Source: Clostridia bacterium
GTDB lineage: Bacteria; Bacillota; Clostridia; Christensenellales; Borkfalkiaceae
DNA: 64,000 bases
Reading direction: 5' to 3'
Assembly: GCA_017465865.1 (NCBI GenBank)
Contig: JAFTVF010000013.1
Coordinates: 124,001 to 188,000, forward strand
The position numbers were made by a program, and so were the translations under genes. This document shows positions 32,853 through 41,654 of the stretch, one piece after another; position 1 is the first letter of the stretch; the number at the start of each line of letters is the position of its first letter. The notes beneath the pieces are model-generated. The model was not told the DNA's origin and did not search any database. It saw only the letters and a list, made by a program, of their open reading frames with translations.

Positions 32853-34859
32853 TCAATTCAGCACCACGTCTTTCAAGCTCTCGTATTTCCTGATCGCCGC
32901 CGTGCGCAGCCGCTCGTCGTCAAACCGCCCCTCGAACGCGTCGTCGGAAAGCCGTTTCGCCGTGAAAATCACGCTCGTGGGATACCGCAAATTTTTAATA
33001 TCCGACAGCATTTTCCCCGATTGCCGCGTGCCGAAGAAATCCCCGCTACCGCGCATTTCGAGGTCCTTTTCCGCAATCTTGAACCCGTCGGTATTGTTTT
33101 TTAAGGTCAATAACCGCTCTCTTGCCACTTCGCCGTCCGCGCCCATCAATAAAAAGCAATAGCTCTTTTCCGCGCCTCTGCCTACCCGCCCGCGAAGCTG
33201 GTGGAGCTGGGACAGCCCGAAACGCTCGGCATTGTAAATGATCATGATCGTGGCGTTCGGCACGTCCACGCCCACTTCGATTACCGTCGTGGAAACGAGG
33301 CAGTCGTATTCCTTATTCTTGAACGCGGTCATGACCTCTGCTTTTTCCTTGTCTTTCATTCTGCCGTGGAGCAGCGCAAACCGCACGGCGGGAAGCCTGC
33401 CTTTCAGTTCCTCGTACAGCTCGGTTACGCTCATGATCGAGCCTTCTTCATCGTCGTCGATCTTCGCGCAGACGAAATACGCCTGTTTGCCCGCCGCCGT
33501 TTCACGGCGCACGTAGTCGAGCATATCCTCGTATTTGCTTTCGGGGATAATGCTCGTGGATATCTCCTGCCTTGCCTTGGGTTTGTCCGTGATTGTCGTT
33601 ACGTCCAGATCCCCGTAGAAGATCAGCGACAGCGTTCTGGGGATCGGCGTCGCGCTCATAACGAGCATATCCGTTCCCACGCCCTTTTCCGCAAGCGCGT
33701 TGCGCTGCGCCACGCCGAAACGGTGTTGCTCGTCGCACACGATAAAGGACAAACGGGGTATCTCCACGTCGCCTTGTAAAATGGCGTGCGTACCGCAAAG
33801 AATATCGATCTCTCCGTTTTTCAAAGCCGTTTTCATTTCCCGCTTTTCTTTCGCGGTCATACCGCCCGCGAGATACCCGACCTTATAATCGGGGAAATAT
33901 TTTTTCAGCACTGCGTAGTTTTGCGCGGCAAGCACTTCGGTCGGCGAGAGATACGCCGCGGTAAAACCGCTCTTCACCGCCATAAAGATTCCGCAAAGCG
34001 CGACCGCCGTTTTTCCGCTCCCCACGTCGCCCTGCACGAGCCTGTTCATACGCGAGGGCGCGTATAAATTTTCAAATATCTCGTTCACCGCCCGTTTTTG
34101 TCCGTCGGTAAACTCGAACCCGAACCGCTGAGAAAACGTCTTGACCTCGGAAGCGGTTACCGTATAATTATGCAATCGGACTTCCTCTTTTCCGCCCTTG
34201 ATGAGCTTGAACGCGGAAATGAGGGTAAAATATTCCTCCAAAGCAATCCGCTCCGCCGCCTCGTCCTTTTTCTGATTCGAAGTGGGGTTATGGATCTCGA
34301 AATACGCTTTATCGAGTGGCGGCAGGCGGTATTTTTGCACGATCTGCCAAGGGATCACGCTGTCCAAATCGGCTTTTTGCAACGCCTCTTTCACCGCCGC
34401 GCGGACGATTTTTTGGCTGAGCTTGCCCCTGAGCGAATACACGGGCACGATACCCTTTAAGCGGTAGTTTTGATCGAGCGGTTCAAAGGTGGGGTTGACG
34501 AGGGATATCTGACCGTATTTGTTCTGCACCCGTCCGTAAAACAGGTATTCCCCCGCTTTGAGCTTTTGCGCGACGTACGGCTGATTGAACCAAACGACGG
34601 AAAACGGCAGTCCGTCCTGATTGCAAAAAGCGCGAACGACTTTCAGCCGACTTCCGTAATTGACGGGCGCGAGCCGTGTAAGCTCGCACGCGACGAGCAC
34701 CATATCGTTATGATACGCAGTTTTTAAGGACGAACGCGCGGTGAGATCGAGATAGGCGCGCGGATAAAACCTTACGAGATCCTCGACCTCGTAAATACCG
34801 AGTTTATTAAAATCCTTTTCCCGTTTTTCCCCGATTGCACGGAGTGAAGAAAGTTTCAT
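32853..34859 (-). CDS. recG: ATP-dependent DNA helicase RecG
   Basis: A 668-residue branch-migration helicase that remodels stalled forks and Holliday junctions. The N-terminal wedge domain is present, then helicase motifs: VQGDVGSGKTAVAL (Walker A, about 277-290), VCDEQHRFGV (DEQH box), MSATPIPRTL, STTVIEVGVDVPNA and QLRGRVGRGAEKSYC. Length is typical. A ribosome site (acaggagtt) lies before the ATG. It follows array C, whose core contains an extended -10 promoter that may drive it. It belongs to the conserved ylo-type gene block ending in recG. Confidence 0.96.
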   Translation of the reverse strand: MKLSSLRAIGEKREKDFNKLGIYEVEDLVRFYPRAYLDLTARSSLKTAYHNDMVLVACELTRLAPVNYGSRLKVVRAFCNQDGLPFSVVWFNQPYVAQKLKAGEYLFYGRVQNKYGQISLVNPTFEPLDQNYRLKGIVPVYSLRGKLSQKIVRAAVKEALQKADLDSVIPWQIVQKYRLPPLDKAYFEIHNPTSNQKKDEAAERIALEEYFTLISAFKLIKGGKEEVRLHNYTVTASEVKTFSQRFGFEFTDGQKRAVNEIFENLYAPSRMNRLVQGDVGSGKTAVALCGIFMAVKSGFTAAYLSPTEVLAAQNYAVLKKYFPDYKVGYLAGGMTAKEKREMKTALKNGEIDILCGTHAILQGDVEIPRLSFIVCDEQHRFGVAQRNALAEKGVGTDMLVMSATPIPRTLSLIFYGDLDVTTITDKPKARQEISTSIIPESKYEDMLDYVRRETAAGKQAYFVCAKIDDDEEGSIMSVTELYEELKGRLPAVRFALLHGRMKDKEKAEVMTAFKNKEYDCLVSTTVIEVGVDVPNATIMIIYNAERFGLSQLHQLRGRVGRGAEKSYCFLLMGADGEVARERLLTLKNNTDGFKIAEKDLEMRGSGDFFGTRQSGKMLSDIKNLRYPTSVIFTAKRLSDDAFEGRFDDERLRTAAIRKYESLKDVVLN

Positions 34860-34880
34860 AGCCTAACTCCTGTACCTTGG

Positions 34881-35160
34881 CAACGCACAGCGTTGCAGTG
34901 AAATGCAACCTTGCGTTTGCGTGAAATGCGCCTGTCGGTGCGTGAAATGAAAAACTTCGTTTTTCGTGAAATGCAACGCACAGCGTTGCGTTGTGGCAAT
35001 ATTATAACACCTTGGTAGGCTTTACAAGTATACTTGTATAAATTCTACAATAACGCATTTCGGAGAAATGCATTTCACGACGACGCAAGCCGTCATTTCA
35101 CGCGCGGTACGCGCATTTCACGAATTGCGACAGCAATTCATTTCACGGGCGCAAGCCCCC
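34881..35160. repeat. Hairpin array C (gtgaaatg / catttcac type)
   Basis: Left arm palindromes CAACGCacaGCGTTG, CAACCttgcGTTTG, CGCCtgtcggtGCG, AAAAACttcGTTTTT and CAACGCacaGCGTTG are separated by gtgaaatg. The core (about 34990-35055) contains an extended -10 promoter and the palindrome acaagtatacttgt followed by ataaatt. Right arm palindromes CATTTCggaGAAATG, GACGacgcaagcCGTC, GCGCGgtaCGCGC, GAATTGCgacaGCAATTC and GGGCgcaaGCCC are separated by atttcac. It lies between fakA and recG. Confidence 0.88.
35001..35027 (-). promoter_or_regulatory. Possible recG promoter inside the core of array C
   Basis: Minus strand TGTTATAAT (extended -10, about 35009-35001) with TTGTAA 15 bases upstream. The short spacer makes it uncertain. 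Confidence 0.5.
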
Positions 35161-35187
35161 TTTACTGACTTTGCCACAGATAGCATA

Positions 35188-35222
35188 AAGCGGAAAGCGC
35201 CGCCGCCCTTCCCGCTTTCGTG
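35188..35222. terminator. Hairpin between fakA and array C
   Basis: Ten-bp stem AAAGCGGGAA/TTTCCGCTTT (one G-U pair). The T tract is good on plus (gatattttttt) and weak on minus, so termination of fakA here may be partial. Confidence 0.5.
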
Positions 35223-35248
35223 ATATTTTTTTGTTGTATAAATATGCG

Positions 35249-36895
35249 TTATTCCAAAGACATAATGTAATAATATACCGCTTGACCGCCGTTGTGGAAA
35301 TCCACGTCGCAGTCGGGGTATTTTTCCGCGATGGTTTCGCAGAGCGCCGCCGCTTCTTCCTCTTTCACGTCCTCGCCGTAGTACAGCGTGATGACCTGAT
35401 GGAAGTCCTCTTTCATTCTGCCGATGAGTTTCAAAACCGTCTCTTCGAGCGAATGGGATTTCGCCAAGATCTTCTTATCGTCAAGCCCGATGATATCCCC
35501 CTCTTTGATCGAGAAACCGTTCAACGAGGTGTTGCGGACCGCATAAGTAACCTGACCGACCTTTACGTTGTCGAGCGCGTGGATCATGTTCGCCTTGTTT
35601 TCTTCCGCGCTGACCTCGGGGTTGAATTCAAGCGCCGCCGCAAAGCCCTGCGGTACGTTTTTCGTAGGGATAACGTGGATCTGCTTGTTCTCCACCAAAT
35701 TTCTCGCCTGCTCCGCCGCGAGGATAATGTTCTTGTTGTTAGGGAATACGAAAATGTGTTCCGCGTTGATCTTCTGCGCCGCGCCCGCGATATCGCTTGC
35801 CGACGGGTTCATCGTCTGCCCGCCTTCGATAATACGGTCTACGAACAAGTCCTTGAAGATCTCCGAAAGCCCTGCGCCCGTACAGATCGCGAGCATGCCC
35901 ATTTCCTTTCTTTCCGCTTCCAGCTTGGCTTTCAACTGACGGTTCTGTTCGAGCATATTCTCGATTTTCGGTCTTTCCAGCTCGCCCAGCTCTAACGCAT
36001 AGGTCAAAGCCTTGCCGGGTTGGTTGGTATGCACGTGGACTTTGACAAGCTCCAAGTCCCCGATACAGATTACGCTGTCGCCGATCGCCATCAGTTTTTC
36101 TCTCAAACGGTCGATCGCCGAAAGGGTCGTGCTCTTTTTCAGATTGATAATAAAGAACTCGGTACAATACGCGTATTGGATATCCCCGATATCCATGGAC
36201 AAAATCGCGGAATTGTCGCCGAATTCCGATTCGCCGTCCGACGATTGTACTTCGCCGTAGTTGCTCTCGACGATCTCCTCGCCCGTGAGCGCCGCGTGGA
36301 AGCCCTTGATAATCGTCATAAGCCCGACGCCGCCAGAGTCCACTACGCCTGCTTTTTTAAGTACGGGAAGAAGCTCGGGCGTGAGCGCGAGCGCTCTTTC
36401 CCCCTCTTCGATAACGTCCTCGAAAAACTCCTCGAAGTTCTTTTTCTTGGACGCGATTTTCACCGCGTGTTCGCTCATCATGCGGATAACGGTAAGGATC
36501 GTACCTTCCTTGGGCACGGACACTGCGCCGTAAGCGACTTTCGTGCCTGCCTCTAACGCTTTTGCAAACGTTTTGGTATCTACTTCTTTTTCGGCTTTGC
36601 GGACGACGCTGCAAATGCCTTTGAGGATCTGGGACATGATAACGCCAGAGTTACCTCTTGCGCCTTTGAGCGCGCCTTTGGATACGCTGTCGCATACCTC
36701 GGTAAACGCGCTGGACTGACAAGCCGTCAAGTCCTTTACCGCCGACTGCATCGTCAGCGACATGTTCGTACCCGTGTCGCCGTCGGGTACGGGGAATACG
36801 TTCAGCGCGTCTACTTTCGCGCGGTTGAGTTCGAGTTGTTTCGCTCCGACCAGAATCATTTTCCGAAATTCGGTACTGTTGATCGTTTTATGCAT
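35249..36895 (-). CDS. fakA: Fatty acid kinase A (DAK1/DegV-domain protein, YloV)
   Basis: A 548-residue kinase. The N-terminal DhaL-type ATP-binding domain contains NVFPVPDGDTGTNMSLTM, whose aspartates hold magnesium, and KGARGNSGVIMSQILKG; a central linker (VHVHTNQPGKALTYAL) leads to a C-terminal DegV-like domain. With a FakB protein it phosphorylates fatty acids for phospholipid synthesis; a candidate partner is the DegV protein at 25743. ATG at 36895 is set by AAGGAG upstream. It follows asp23 as in Bacillus (yloU-yloV), with a terminator-like hairpin between them. Confidence 0.93.
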   Translation of the reverse strand: MHKTINSTEFRKMILVGAKQLELNRAKVDALNVFPVPDGDTGTNMSLTMQSAVKDLTACQSSAFTEVCDSVSKGALKGARGNSGVIMSQILKGICSVVRKAEKEVDTKTFAKALEAGTKVAYGAVSVPKEGTILTVIRMMSEHAVKIASKKKNFEEFFEDVIEEGERALALTPELLPVLKKAGVVDSGGVGLMTIIKGFHAALTGEEIVESNYGEVQSSDGESEFGDNSAILSMDIGDIQYAYCTEFFIINLKKSTTLSAIDRLREKLMAIGDSVICIGDLELVKVHVHTNQPGKALTYALELGELERPKIENMLEQNRQLKAKLEAERKEMGMLAICTGAGLSEIFKDLFVDRIIEGGQTMNPSASDIAGAAQKINAEHIFVFPNNKNIILAAEQARNLVENKQIHVIPTKNVPQGFAAALEFNPEVSAEENKANMIHALDNVKVGQVTYAVRNTSLNGFSIKEGDIIGLDDKKILAKSHSLEETVLKLIGRMKEDFHQVITLYYGEDVKEEEAAALCETIAEKYPDCDVDFHNGGQAVYYYIMSLE

Positions 36896-36985
36896 TGTGT
36901 GAATGCTCCTTATGCTCTTTTTATGTCCGCAAAGCGGACGGTATACGCGGCGTATTTCTTCGCATCCCGAAATATGCCGCACACG

Positions 36986-37027
36986 CAAAAAAGCGCAGGG
37001 TCGGAAGTTTTCCCCCGACTTGCGCTT
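36986..37027 (-). terminator. Terminator of asp23
   Basis: Long stem with AAGCGCA/TGCGCTT ends and an inner GTCGG pairing, followed on minus by TTTTTTGCG. Confidence 0.75.
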
Positions 37028-37034
37028 GGGGTAG

Positions 37035-37385
37035 TTACAGTTTTACGCCGATGACGTTTACGTTGACCGTATCCACGATCATACCCGTAAACACTTCGAC
37101 TTTGTATTTGATCGCTTCTTTGAGCGATTCCGCAACGGCGTTAATGGACACGCCGTACTTGACGATGACGTATACGTCAACGTAGATCCTATTCCCGGAG
37201 GTGGTTACTTTAATACCGCGACCGCCCCCCTCTTTTTTGAAGAGAAGGGAAAGACTGTCGGTAAAACGGCGAGAAACCATTTCCACGATACCGTACGATT
37301 CCATCGCAGTATGAGAAGCGACCTTGGCGATCGCCAGATCGGATATGGATATTTTTCCGTATGCGTTATTTGTATTAACTGACAT
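37035..37385 (-). CDS. Asp23/Gls24 family protein (YloU-like)
   Basis: A 116-residue protein with the family's central alpha/beta fold: [24 protein letters not shown] near the N-terminus and the strand-helix [26 protein letters not shown] later. In Staphylococcus Asp23 is membrane-anchored and linked to cell-envelope stress; YloU-type copies sit before the FakA gene, as here. It has its own promoter diverging from rpmB and the ribosome site cttggagaaagatt. Specific role unknown. Confidence 0.9.
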   Translation of the reverse strand: MSVNTNNAYGKISISDLAIAKVASHTAMESYGIVEMVSRRFTDSLSLLFKKEGGGRGIKVTTSGNRIYVDVYVIVKYGVSINAVAESLKEAIKYKVEVFTGMIVDTVNVNVIGVKL

Positions 37386-37408
37386 AATCTTTCTCCAAGT
37401 TCTTTTTC

Positions 37409-37437
37409 ATTGTACACTATTTCCCCGTATTTTGCAA
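37409..37437 (-). promoter_or_regulatory. Promoter of asp23
   Basis: Minus strand TTGCAA (37437-37432), 17 bases, TACAAT (37414-37409). Confidence 0.8.
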
Positions 37438-37496
37438 GCATATTTTCAATTTTTTTGGAAATTTTTTATTTTTGGCTTTTTTAGGCGCATTTTTAA

Positions 37497-37525
37497 TTGC
37501 TTTTTCTTATTAAAAATGATATATT
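37497..37525 (+). promoter_or_regulatory. Promoter of rpmB
   Basis: TTGCTT (37497-37502), 17 bases, TATATT (37520-37525). The leader is about 105 bases, with no recognised element. Confidence 0.65.
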
Positions 37526-37638
37526 ATTTATGCTTGTTTTTGACGGCGGGCTTTTTTCGCGAGGAAAAGAACGGCTCTATAACGGCAATACGCAGTATCA
37601 CTACGGCAAAATTATTCCACAAATTCGGAGGTGTCAAT

Positions 37639-37830
37639 ATGTCCAGAGTATGCAACATTTGCGGTAAAGGTCAGGCTTCGGGTAACAACGTCAGCCACTC
37701 CAACCGTAAGACGAGAAGAACTTTCAAAGTAAACGTACAGAAAATTTCCTACGTGGAAGACGGTAAGGAAATGAACGGCTACGTTTGCGCTAGATGCATC
37801 AGAACTCTTAAAAAAGCGGACGCTGAATAA
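37639..37830 (+). CDS. rpmB: 50S ribosomal protein L28
   Basis: A 63-residue ribosomal protein, normal for L28. [21 protein letters not shown] and the later [10 protein letters not shown] and [10 protein letters not shown] blocks fit. Two CxxC pairs (CNIC near the start, CARC near the end) would bind zinc, the C+ form. The start at 37639 follows GGAGGTGTCAAT; upstream codons in the same frame are not used. Divergent from asp23, as in many Bacillota. Confidence 0.97.
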   Translation: MSRVCNICGKGQASGNNVSHSNRKTRRTFKVNVQKISYVEDGKEMNGYVCARCIRTLKKADAE

Positions 37831-37858
37831 TTTCGCCGCTTTTTTCAAACGCGCCTTA

Positions 37859-37886
37859 AAAGCCGACTTTTTAGTCGGTTTTTTGC
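37859..37886 (+). terminator. Terminator of rpmB
   Basis: Stem CCGACT/AGTCGG followed by TTTTTTGC. Confidence 0.85.
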
Positions 37887-37894
37887 ATATACGG

Positions 37895-37923
37895 AAAAGA
37901 GCCGACAAACAGTCGGCTCTTTT
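37895..37923 (-). terminator. Terminator of the yicC-rpe operon
   Basis: Twelve-bp stem aaaagagccgac/gtcggctctttt with loop aaaca, adjoining the rpe stop codon. Confidence 0.85.
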
Positions 37924-37924
37924 A

Positions 37925-38578
37925 TTACGCTTTCAAACTCGCGATCATTGCCGCTCTATCCTCGGCTTTGAACACCGCGCTGCCCGCGACGATCACGTTC
38001 GCGCCCGCGGCTTTGATTTCCGCGACGTTTTCCGCCGTTACCCCGCCGTCGATCTCTAAATCGATCTCCTTACCGCTCGCGTCGATGATCGCGCGGATTT
38101 CACGAAGTTTATCGAGTGCGGACGGAATGAATTTCTGACCGCCAAACCCGGGGAATACGCTCATGACCAGCACCATATCGCAAAGCAAAATCACGTCTTT
38201 GATCTTGTCCACGGGGGTATCGGGATTGATGACCGCGCCGCATTTCACGCCCGTGGATTTGATAAGTTCAAGCACTTCTTTCAAATTGTCTTGACACGCC
38301 TCGTAATGCACGGTGATCATATCCGCGCCCGCTTTTGCAAAGCGTTCGACGTATTTTTCGGGGTGTACGATCATCAAATGGCAATCGAGGGGGAGCTTTG
38401 TGATCTTACGCAGGTCCTCTACCATTTTAATCCCGAACGTGATGTTGTTGACGAACACGCCGTCCATCACGTCGCAGTGCACGAGATCCGCACCGCTTTT
38501 TTCGAGGGACTGTACCTCTTCGCCCATTTTTGCAAAGTTTGCCGACAGGATCGACGGCGCGATTTTAACGTTTTTCAT
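37925..38578 (-). CDS. rpe: Ribulose-phosphate 3-epimerase
   Basis: A 217-residue TIM-barrel enzyme that interconverts ribulose 5-phosphate and xylulose 5-phosphate. KIAPSILSANFAKMGEEV starts the barrel, VHCDVMDGVFVNNITFG carries a metal histidine and the catalytic aspartate, CHLMIVHPEKY and VMSVFPGFGGQKF follow, and LEIDGGVTAENV holds the second aspartate. The start at 38578 has AAGGAG 7 bases before it and overlaps the upstream ygjV-like gene by 14 bases. It is the last gene of the housekeeping operon. Confidence 0.96.
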   Translation of the reverse strand: MKNVKIAPSILSANFAKMGEEVQSLEKSGADLVHCDVMDGVFVNNITFGIKMVEDLRKITKLPLDCHLMIVHPEKYVERFAKAGADMITVHYEACQDNLKEVLELIKSTGVKCGAVINPDTPVDKIKDVILLCDMVLVMSVFPGFGGQKFIPSALDKLREIRAIIDASGKEIDLEIDGGVTAENVAEIKAAGANVIVAGSAVFKAEDRAAMIASLKA

Positions 38579-39146
38579 ATGCATTCTCCTTTGAAACGCT
38601 CTGCGTTTCTTTTTTATTTGGTTTGATATGGTATTTATAAATAGAAACGACGTTGGCGGCAAGCTCGAACACGTACGTAAGACTTGCAAACAGCGCGGCG
38701 TGCGTGAGGGCGTTGAATAAAATCGAAAGCACCGTCGGTACGAGCATCAAAAAGCGTACGGTTTTCAAATCGCGGATACGGAAGATAAACGCGTACAGCA
38801 CGAGCGCGACGACACAGAGAATATCCAGCGGTTGCGCCGTTTTGAGTATCCCGAAATTCACGATAAAATACGAAGCGATCGTCGCGCCTGCAAGCGCGCA
38901 GGAAACCCACAGCGGAGAGATCTTGTCTTTCCGTTCGTAAGCGAAAAACACGAGTGCGCGGACGAGCCCTATCGCCAAGCCGATCATCGCGAAAAATTGT
39001 ACGGTAAAGAAATAGGATACCACCAAAAACACGATACACAGCGATTGAAAGAGCAGATACAGGCTCTTCTTTTTCACGAAATAAGAGGTCGCGACGAACA
39101 CCATCGCGATAAAGCTCGCAGTCAAGGACAAAGGATAATTATACAC
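38565..39146 (-). CDS. YgjV-family inner membrane protein
   Basis: A 193-residue membrane protein with about five or six hydrophobic segments (first at residues 4-22, last near 155-175). The arrangement, including an N-terminal SFIAMVFVATSYFVKKK and a charged C-terminal tail, fits the YgjV family, whose function is unknown. It starts with GTG, 8 bases inside the end of rlmN, with GGAGGAAG as ribosome site. It replaces the phosphatase-kinase-GTPase genes found at this point in Bacillus. Confidence 0.7.
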   Translation of the reverse strand: MYNYPLSLTASFIAMVFVATSYFVKKKSLYLLFQSLCIVFLVVSYFFTVQFFAMIGLAIGLVRALVFFAYERKDKISPLWVSCALAGATIASYFIVNFGILKTAQPLDILCVVALVLYAFIFRIRDLKTVRFLMLVPTVLSILFNALTHAALFASLTYVFELAANVVSIYKYHIKPNKKETQSVSKENAYEKR

Positions 39147-40203
39147 GTCTATCTTCCTCCATATAGCTTGCTCTAAGCTGTCCGCAAGCCCCGCCGATAT
39201 CCACGCCGATTTGCCGACGGAGCGTAGCCGAAAGCCCGCCCTTTTCCAAAAAGCCCAAGAAACGGTAAGCGTCTTTATCGCCCGTTGCGCGCAAGCTGCG
39301 CTCTTTCACTTCGTTGAGCCGTATCAAATTCACGTGGCAGGGCTTGCCTTTGAGCAGGTTTATCAGCCCTTTGGCGTGTTCCTCGTCGCAATTTTCACCC
39401 TCGATAAGCGTGTATTCGAAATAATACCGTCTGCCCGTTTTTTTGAAATAATAATCGCAGGCTTTTAGTATTTCGTTAATCTTATACGCCTTTGCGACGG
39501 GCATGACCCTTGCGCGCGTTTCGTCGTCGGTTGCGTGCAGGGAAACGGTAAGGTTGAGCGGTATCCCCTCGTCCGCCAAACGGTACATTTTCGGCACGAT
39601 ACCGCAGGTGGAAAGGGAGATATTCCGCGCGCTGATACACACGCCGCCCTCCGCCGTAACGCTACGTAAAAACTTCAACACCTCGTCGTAATTATCCAAC
39701 GGCTCGCCGCTGCCCATCAGCACGACGTTGGTAACTGCGCGCGCCTGCGCGCCCTGACCTGCGACCTCGTTTTTATGCAACGCGTTGACGAGCAATATCT
39801 GCGATAATATCTCGCCCGCCGTTAAATTCCGTATCAATCCGCCGAGCGTAGAAGCACAGAATTTACAGCCCATTCTGCACCCGACCTGCGTGGAAACACA
39901 TTGCGTATACCCGTATTTGTATTTCATCAACACGCCCTCGACGAGGTTGCCGTCGGCGTACTCGAACAGGTATTTTTCCGTGCCGTCCGCAGAATAAAAG
40001 GTTTCCTTAATCTTCACGGGCGCGTCCTCGTATTCCTCGCAAAGCCGCTCCTTAAAGGCTTTGGAAAGCGAGGTGATCTGCGTGATCGCCTTGCCCTGCG
40101 TCAAGCCGTCGTACAGCTGTTTGGCTCGGAATTTCTTTTCGCCCATACTAAGCACCAGCGTTTCAAGCTCGGCATAGGATAAATCTTGTAAAATCTTTTT
40201 CAT
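39139..40203 (-). CDS. rlmN: Dual-specificity rRNA/tRNA adenine-C2 methyltransferase RlmN
   Basis: A 354-residue radical SAM enzyme that methylates A2503 of 23S rRNA and A37 of some tRNAs. The iron-sulfur motif is GCRMGCKFCAST (CxxxCxxC), with GSGEPLDNYDEV and SLHATDDETR as further signatures and the C-terminal cysteine in VDIGGACGQLRA for the methyl-cysteine intermediate. The ATG at 40203 was chosen over the GTG one codon earlier. It lies within the conserved fmt-rsmB-rlmN block, after the 200-bp palindrome run G. Confidence 0.96.
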   Translation of the reverse strand: MKKILQDLSYAELETLVLSMGEKKFRAKQLYDGLTQGKAITQITSLSKAFKERLCEEYEDAPVKIKETFYSADGTEKYLFEYADGNLVEGVLMKYKYGYTQCVSTQVGCRMGCKFCASTLGGLIRNLTAGEILSQILLVNALHKNEVAGQGAQARAVTNVVLMGSGEPLDNYDEVLKFLRSVTAEGGVCISARNISLSTCGIVPKMYRLADEGIPLNLTVSLHATDDETRARVMPVAKAYKINEILKACDYYFKKTGRRYYFEYTLIEGENCDEEHAKGLINLLKGKPCHVNLIRLNEVKERSLRATGDKDAYRFLGFLEKGGLSATLRRQIGVDIGGACGQLRASYMEEDRRV

Positions 40204-40222
40204 CACGTTTCCACTCCCGTTT

Positions 40223-40420
40223 GGAAGTCGAGGAACTCAGTTCCTCGTGGGGCGCAGGGGCAACGCCCCGCTTTTTAGCCTAAATATAAGCAAGCTCTGC
40301 TTGCGTTTACGCCTTTTGGCGTTGATCGCTTCGCGATATTGCGCAACCGAAGGTTGCTTTCAGGGGGGCTTTCTTTTGCAGGGCTACGCGCCCTGCACCG
40401 CGTAAGAGGCAATGCCTCTT
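40223..40420. repeat. Palindrome run G between rsmB and rlmN
   Basis: A run of about eight short palindromes: GAGGAACtcaGTTCCTC, GGGGCgcaggggcaacGCCCC, AAGCAagcTCTGCTT-like, ACGCCttttGGCGT, TCGCttcGCGA, GCAACCgaaGGTTGC, GCAGGGctacgcgCCCTGC and AAGAGGCaatGCCTCTT. There is no constant linker as in the other arrays, but the hairpin GCAACC..GGTTGC is shared with arrays B and E. The last hairpin overlaps the rsmB stop codon. No gene is present. Confidence 0.8.
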
Positions 40421-41654
40421 AACTCCTTTTTATCATCTTACAAACGTAAAACCCTGCGCCGTAGGCGGTATCGGGCAAGAACTGTAAGCCGTAGTGTTTC
40501 TTGTCGTGCGCGAGCGGGCTGTCGAGTGCTTCCACCGTAAATTCGGGGTGCGTTTTCAAAAACGCGGCCACCGTGCCGTCGTTTTCGCAAGCGAACAGCG
40601 AGCAGGTGGAATAGTACAGCGCGCCGCCTTTTTTTACGTACCGCGAAACGTTGGATAAGATCGAAAGCTGGGTCTTGGCAAGCGCCGCAAGGTCTTCTTG
40701 TTTACGGAATAATTTGATATCGGGGTTTTCGCTGACCGTGCCGTAGCCAGAGCACGGCGCGTCGCAAAGTACCGCGTCGAACGCTTCCGCATACGCGGGG
40801 TCGTATACCGCGCTGTCTTTTTGGGTTTCCGTGATATTCTCCGCGCCCATACGCGTTTTATACTGCCGTATCAGCTCCACCCTGTGGGCGTGCAATTCAA
40901 AAGCCGTTACGCTTCCGCATTTTTTGGAAAGCAGCACCGATTTCCCGCCCGGTGCGGCGCAACAATCGAGCAAGCTCTCGCAGGGCGAAACGCAGTCGCA
41001 GATCGCGATACTGCCCACCGACTGAAAGGTGTACTCGCCCTCGTCAAAGCCCTCGTCGCGCGTGAAATTTTCAAAGATATAATTCCCCTTAAACGGGGTT
41101 TTGATATGCGGTCTGTTTTCGTATTTTTCCGTGCCCTTTTCAAAGCGTACGGACACGCCCGCCGACCGCGCCCCTGCGATCGCTTTCGCGCGCGCGCCGT
41201 ATTCCTCGCGCAATAATTTATACGCGAATACGGGATACGAAACGCTTATCGCTTCGCCCTCTATACCGCTTGGCAAAGCCTCGTCCACGTCCTTTTTATC
41301 AAACCTACGCAAAAACGCGTTGACGAACCCGCTCACACCGCTCTTGCCCAGCTTTTTGCAAAGCCCGACGGCGCAGTCGGTTACCATATACCGTTTCTTG
41401 TCCATAAACAGGAGCATATACAGCGAAATTTTCAAAATGATCCTGACGGCGAGCTTGGGGGATTTCGGCGCGTAGTGCTTGATACAAAAATCGAAATACC
41501 CGTCGTTTTCCAGCACCCCGTACACGATCCGCACGGTACGCGAACGGTACTGTTCCTCGATATACGTATCCGCGATCGCCTGTTTTACGTGCGCGCCGTC
41601 CGAATAGATTTTCGTTAAGATCAGAAAAGGATCGTAAACGGGATTGCTCAGCAT
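40419..41654 (-). CDS. rsmB: 16S rRNA (cytosine967-C5)-methyltransferase RsmB
   Basis: A 411-residue enzyme with an N-terminal NusB-like RNA-binding domain (about 1-135) and a C-terminal Rossmann methyltransferase. LLDCCAAPGGKSVLL binds S-adenosylmethionine, DAVLCDAPCSGYGTVSENPD has the product-release cysteine and YYSTCSLFACEND the catalytic cysteine. Slightly shorter than E. coli RsmB (429). Its start overlaps the fmt stop by 7 bases, and its stop codon is covered by the last palindrome of run G. Confidence 0.95.
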   Translation of the reverse strand: MLSNPVYDPFLILTKIYSDGAHVKQAIADTYIEEQYRSRTVRIVYGVLENDGYFDFCIKHYAPKSPKLAVRIILKISLYMLLFMDKKRYMVTDCAVGLCKKLGKSGVSGFVNAFLRRFDKKDVDEALPSGIEGEAISVSYPVFAYKLLREEYGARAKAIAGARSAGVSVRFEKGTEKYENRPHIKTPFKGNYIFENFTRDEGFDEGEYTFQSVGSIAICDCVSPCESLLDCCAAPGGKSVLLSKKCGSVTAFELHAHRVELIRQYKTRMGAENITETQKDSAVYDPAYAEAFDAVLCDAPCSGYGTVSENPDIKLFRKQEDLAALAKTQLSILSNVSRYVKKGGALYYSTCSLFACENDGTVAAFLKTHPEFTVEALDSPLAHDKKHYGLQFLPDTAYGAGFYVCKMIKRS

